From: an uncultured Porphyromonas sp.
GTDB taxonomy: Bacteria > Bacteroidota > Bacteroidia > Bacteroidales > Porphyromonadaceae
NCBI RefSeq assembly: GCF_900541275.1
Contig: NZ_UQJH01000026.1
Location: 1 to 16,496, forward strand
Length of the DNA stretch: 16,496 nucleotides
Direction of reading: 5' to 3'
Of the stretch, positions 13,747 to 16,496 are shown one piece after another. The notes beneath the pieces are model-generated. The model worked only from the letters and a program-made list of their open reading frames with translations, searched no databases and was not told the origin of the DNA. The translations under genes were made by a program, and so were the position numbers. The stretch's first letter is position 1, and every line of letters begins with the position of its first letter.

Positions 13747-15630
13747 TCAGAGACCGGAGGTGCCACCGGTAAAGTCGAGAGCGCGTTGGACGAGGTTCCA
13801 GGAGAGCACCGTGCACTCTACCTGCAGGCAGGTCTTGGTGTTGTTGACAGGAGGGTTGGTAGGCTCCGGCTCGAAGGGGTTGTCCTCACCGGGGGTGGGG
13901 ATATTCGGGTCACCGGGGGTCTTACCCTTGTCGGGGTTATTCGGGTTGTTCGGATCGTTCGGATCGTTAGGATCGATCGGGGTGATCGTCTTAGGATCAT
14001 TAGGATCACTCGGAACCAGCTTACTCGGATCCTTCGGAGTGTCGGGATCGTTGGGGTCGTAGTTGAAGCCAAGACCGGAGATGGTGCGGAGCTTCAGGTC
14101 GTAGATGTTGTTACGACGGGTGTCGCAGTTGTAGACCTTATTGACCTCACCCTGGGCATTAAGCGGAGAGAGGTAAACGACGTTGAAGTCCTTATCAGCG
14201 CCCCAGTACTTACGGATCTTGGTCTGACCGTCAGCGAGAGCGGCAGCGAGGGTATTGTAGACAACGGCATCCTCACCATCACCGGCAGCGTAGAACTCAC
14301 CTGCCTTGTCGTGCACGAGGTAGTAAGCGGTCTCAGCATCACGATCGGCGAGGACAGCAGCCTTCACCTTCCTGTTGATGTTGTACCACTTAGAGTCTTT
14401 GCGGACTACGATGAAGTAGTAGCGATCGCCGAAGTCAGCCTCAGTAGCCTCCTTGACGTCAGCTGCCTTGAGACCGGCAACGTAGAGCTCTGAGGCCTTA
14501 GACATGTCAGGCTTCTCAGTCTGTACCTTGGCATCAACCTTCTTACCCTTCTTGATGTTGATCTTACCGTAGACCTTGACATAAGCAACGTCACCGTAGG
14601 TCACCTTGCTGGGCTCGTAGGGAGTGGTTGACCCCTTTACGGTCTCCTTGAGGGCATGCTCGAGGAAGTAGATACCATTCTCAAGGGACTTACCATTCGT
14701 CTGCTCCGCGTTGAGGTCTACACCATCGGTGAGGACGTTGCGAGCCTTGAAGTTCTTCACGCCTGCCTCGGTGTCAGCCTTGTACTCGCCGACATTCGCA
14801 GCATAGTCGCTCTGCTTCATCAAGTCGTAGACCTTAGTGCCGGCAGTGACACCCTCAGCGGTCTTGCCAGCCTTGGCAGAGATCGTCGTAAGTGCGGGGT
14901 AAAAGCCGTCATCCGAGAGAGAGATATCAGCCTTAGTATTGCCGGCGTAGTCGGTGTAGAGGTAAGCCTGCTTGGCTGATCCGGCCATAGACCACTGAAG
15001 TGTGGAGGGATCGATGACACCATACTTCTTGGCGCCTTCCACATTGACCGTAGCCGCCCAGAGCTGAGCCTTGGAGACCACACGCTGGAGGGTAAACTTG
15101 AAGAAGTTCTTATTCTCACCCTTCGGGTCGGTCACGCCGTCCACGATCTCCTGAGTATTGGAGGCATCAGCAGCCGAGGTAGACATGGCAAAGCCACCGG
15201 TGGCAGAGGCCAGCTTATCGATATCGGCAATAGCGACCGTCTTGTCCTTGTCGAGGTCAGCCTTGGTAAAGCCAAGGGCAGCCATGTTGATCAGCGGAGT
15301 GATGGTCACGCTGGGAGCGGGGTTGGTCTTGATCACCTTGCTGGTCCACACGTTGTTGACGGGGGTGCCGAAGGGGATATCGATAGCGGCGCGATCGCTG
15401 ATCAGGAGCTGACCACTCTTGATCGCATTCTCGGCATCGGTACCCTCTACCTCCTTGTCCTGACCATCAGTGATGGCACGGTTGCCCGACTGGGCCTTGA
15501 AGTAGGAGACGGAGAGCTGGAGACCGGTCGTGCCCTCGTCTGCAGGCTCTACGCCATTGTTAGTCTTGCTACAAGCCGTAAAGGCAAACGCCACGGCAGC
15601 TGCTGCAAGTACTGTTGCTACATTTTTCAT
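13747..15630 (-). CDS. mfa1: Mfa1-like major fimbrilin precursor
   Basis: This precursor of 627 residues is the first fimbrial gene and most likely the shaft subunit. It has a signal with lipobox FTAC (Cys20) and then SGNRAITDGQD: the RA-x-x-DGQD pattern resembles the Arg cleavage site of P. gingivalis Mfa1, so R51-A52 is the predicted trimming point that frees the donor-strand groove. Further motifs are LQRVVSKAQLW (about 180-190), QWSMAGSAKQAYLYTD, GIYFLEHALKET and NCDTRRNNIYDL (about 501-512). An unusually long Pro/Asp/Asn linker (about 525-595) with DPN repeats precedes the last strand CTVLSWNLVQRALDF, followed by a short TGGTSGL tail absent from its paralogue. Mfa1 is usually 560-570 residues; the linker explains much of the extra length. 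Two Cys residues in the C-terminal strand are an oddity. Symbol reflects family and position only. Confidence 0.93.
   Translation of the reverse strand: MKNVATVLAAAAVAFAFTACSKTNNGVEPADEGTTGLQLSVSYFKAQSGNRAITDGQDKEVEGTDAENAIKSGQLLISDRAAIDIPFGTPVNNVWTSKVIKTNPAPSVTITPLINMAALGFTKADLDKDKTVAIADIDKLASATGGFAMSTSAADASNTQEIVDGVTDPKGENKNFFKFTLQRVVSKAQLWAATVNVEGAKKYGVIDPSTLQWSMAGSAKQAYLYTDYAGNTKADISLSDDGFYPALTTISAKAGKTAEGVTAGTKVYDLMKQSDYAANVGEYKADTEAGVKNFKARNVLTDGVDLNAEQTNGKSLENGIYFLEHALKETVKGSTTPYEPSKVTYGDVAYVKVYGKINIKKGKKVDAKVQTEKPDMSKASELYVAGLKAADVKEATEADFGDRYYFIVVRKDSKWYNINRKVKAAVLADRDAETAYYLVHDKAGEFYAAGDGEDAVVYNTLAAALADGQTKIRKYWGADKDFNVVYLSPLNAQGEVNKVYNCDTRRNNIYDLKLRTISGLGFNYDPNDPDTPKDPSKLVPSDPNDPKTITPIDPNDPNDPNNPNNPDKGKTPGDPNIPTPGEDNPFEPEPTNPPVNNTKTCLQVECTVLSWNLVQRALDFTGGTSGL
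13927..14007. repeat. In-frame 9-bp repeats encoding DPN in the fimbrilin linker
   Basis: The plus strand shows TCGGATCGT, TCGGATCGT and TAGGATCGA in a row, each encoding one Asp-Pro-Asn triplet on the minus strand, within a wider Pro/Asp/Asn-rich stretch (about residues 542-568). The nine-base period means that copy-number change keeps the frame and only alters linker length. Confidence 0.75.
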
Positions 15631-15687
15631 AAAACTAAATGTTGTAAAACAGTGTGAGAAATAAATATTGTGATTGTAGTAATGTCT

Positions 15688-15709
15688 ATTATAGTCTTAT
15701 CGGGGGGGG
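15688..15709 (-). promoter_or_regulatory. G8 homopolymer next to a TATAAT-like box upstream of the fimbrilin
   Basis: Eight G residues (15702-15709; C8 on the coding strand) lie 72 bp upstream of the fimbrilin ATG. On the minus strand a TATAAT hexamer (15693-15688) follows 8 nt after the tract. No clear TAnnTTTG box was found in this gap, so the promoter itself is uncertain. If the hexamer acts as the -7/-10 box, changes in tract length would alter promoter spacing. Confidence 0.45.
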
Positions 15710-15720
15710 CGCTTATCATC

Positions 15721-15754
15721 GGACGAGTCGGACAAGTCGGACGGGTCGGACGGG
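15721..15754. repeat. 9-bp tandem repeat GGACnnGTC, 3.8 copies
   Basis: GGACGAGTC (15721-15729), GGACAAGTC (15730-15738), GGACGGGTC (15739-15747) and a partial GGACGGG (15748-15754) follow head to tail. Each unit contains the small palindrome GACnnGTC. The array sits between the DUF3868-like gene and the fimbrilin and could be an operator array or a simple unstable repeat. Confidence 0.8.
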
Positions 15755-15768
15755 CACCGCTGTGCCCG
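15751..15768 (-). terminator. Hairpin after the DUF3868-like gene
   Basis: CGGGCAC (15751-15757) pairs with GTGCCCG (15762-15768) around a 4-nt loop, 15 nt after the stop codon of the upstream gene. The stem is strong, but no T run follows on the minus strand, so termination may be incomplete and read-through into the fimbrial genes is possible. Confidence 0.45.
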
Positions 15769-15783
15769 GTAGATAAGTCCCTA

Positions 15784-16496
15784 TCAGAGGCTCTCGACGA
15801 GCTTGCGGAGCTCAGCGAGGTTGTCGGCGGCACGCTTGTCGCCCTTGGCGATGGCCTCAGTAAAGCACTTCTCCGCCTCATCGTACTTGCCGGTGAGGGC
15901 AAGGGCGATACCGCGGTTGTTGAGTGCCTGTGCACGATTATCACTTGCCTTGTCGAGGAGAGTGACGGCCTCGGAGACCCGGCCGGCAGTAAGCTTAGCA
16001 GCTGCCGCATTGACAAGAGCGATGGGCTCATCAGGGAAGTACTTGGCGGCGATCCGGAAGGCCTCATCGTACTCCTTGGAGCCTATGCTGTAGCTGTCGG
16101 CAACGAGATACATCTCGTTAAGGCTAAGAAGCTTCGGATTAGTCTTGATCCGCTCGCGTGCCTCCTCGAGGTTGAAGCCTCGGACGGTGTAGCGGAAGGC
16201 GTAGTCCGTGCGACGTACCTTGGCGTAGAGGCCGGCGTCAGACACCAGCTCGCGGAAGGGGGCACCGCCATTGAGGGCGCGAACCTTCGGGTCGCGGGCG
16301 TCACCGCTGTAGTTGTCGATGATCTGCTGCAGGTCAGCCTTGTAGCTGAGGTCCGACTCGCGGACGAGCCTCTCCACGCCTGCCCAGTCCTCACCACGTC
16401 CGGCGATGGTCATGTCGGACCGCTTGATGCCGTGGGTGCGGCTGAGGTAGTCGGCAAAGGACTTCGCACGGCGCTCGGAGAGTGCCTTATTATACT
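15784..16496 (-). CDS. OmpA-like/TPR protein of the DUF3868 type, C-terminal part (5' end outside window)
   Basis: The frame stays open from the stop at 15784 to the right edge (236 residues visible), so the Met at 16413 is internal and not the true start. The first visible residues, YNKALSERRAKSFADYLSR, then MTIAGRGEDWAGVERLV, match the peptidoglycan-binding OmpA/MotB pattern (N-x-x-LSERRA ... GxGEdW). After a linker, LRRTDYAFRYTVRGF-like and PKLLSLNEMYLVADSY-like segments lead into TPR-type helices (residues about 150-230 of the visible part, with ALNNRGIALALTGKYDEA). This architecture is known from DUF3868 proteins often encoded just upstream of FimA/Mfa-type loci in Bacteroidota. It is probably periplasmic or attached to the outer membrane, perhaps tying fimbriae to the cell wall; that role is inference. 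It lies 153 bp before the fimbrilin on the same strand. Confidence 0.85.
   Translation of the reverse strand, partial: YNKALSERRAKSFADYLSRTHGIKRSDMTIAGRGEDWAGVERLVRESDLSYKADLQQIIDNYSGDARDPKVRALNGGAPFRELVSDAGLYAKVRRTDYAFRYTVRGFNLEEARERIKTNPKLLSLNEMYLVADSYSIGSKEYDEAFRIAAKYFPDEPIALVNAAAAKLTAGRVSEAVTLLDKASDNRAQALNNRGIALALTGKYDEAEKCFTEAIAKGDKRAADNLAELRKLVESL

Noticed and set aside
15784..16413. Complete 209-residue gene starting at the Met at 16413
   Set aside because: The frame continues open to the window edge with clear OmpA-like sequence (ALSERRAKSFADYL) upstream of that Met, so it is an internal residue of a truncated gene.

Overview
The window looks like a chromosomal segment of a Bacteroidota bacterium, most likely Porphyromonas or a close relative. 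The evidence is a complete Mfa1/Mfa2-type (type V) fimbrial operon made of lipoprotein precursors, a Bacteroidota-type promoter (TTTG / TAnnTTTG) in front of a tRNA gene, and A/T-rich leaders instead of Shine-Dalgarno sites. The species cannot be named from this sequence alone.

Right part (about 1571-16496, all on the minus strand, read right to left). The order is: the 3' end of an OmpA-like/TPR gene of the DUF3868 type; a 153-bp promoter-sized gap with a G8 homopolymer and a 9-bp tandem repeat; a major fimbrilin (Mfa1-like); a 135-bp gap with two hairpins; a second fimbrilin paralogue; a short Mfa2-like anchor; and three very large lipoproteins of about 1000 residues each. Each large protein has a fimbrilin-like N-terminal region, middle beta-rich domain(s) and a C-terminal FISUMP (Fibrobacter succinogenes major paralogous, TIGR02145-like) domain. 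The last four genes are separated by 8, -1 and 0 nt, so they are almost certainly one translationally coupled unit. A strong hairpin at 1497-1532 ends the operon. I infer that the two fimbrilins build the shaft, the Mfa2-like protein anchors it in the outer membrane, and the three FISUMP proteins are tip or accessory adhesins taking the place of Mfa3-5 / FimC-E.

Left part (1-1570). There is no convincing protein gene. It holds an initiator tRNA-Met gene with its own promoter and terminator, bracketed by GC-rich palindromic elements. These are best read as copies of one MITE-like family: 19-bp terminal inverted repeats (CAGGGGTGACGCATTTGAG), a shared central hairpin around GGGTGTCGCACT, and, for the copy at 763-1095, a 10-bp flanking direct repeat with one mismatch that looks like a target-site duplication. 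Further right lies a 4 x 22-bp array of small palindromes (1205-1292) of unknown function.

The items most worth following up are the MITE-like family around tRNA-fMet, the trio of FISUMP-capped fimbrial proteins, the G8 tract in the fimbrial promoter region, and the 22-bp palindrome array.
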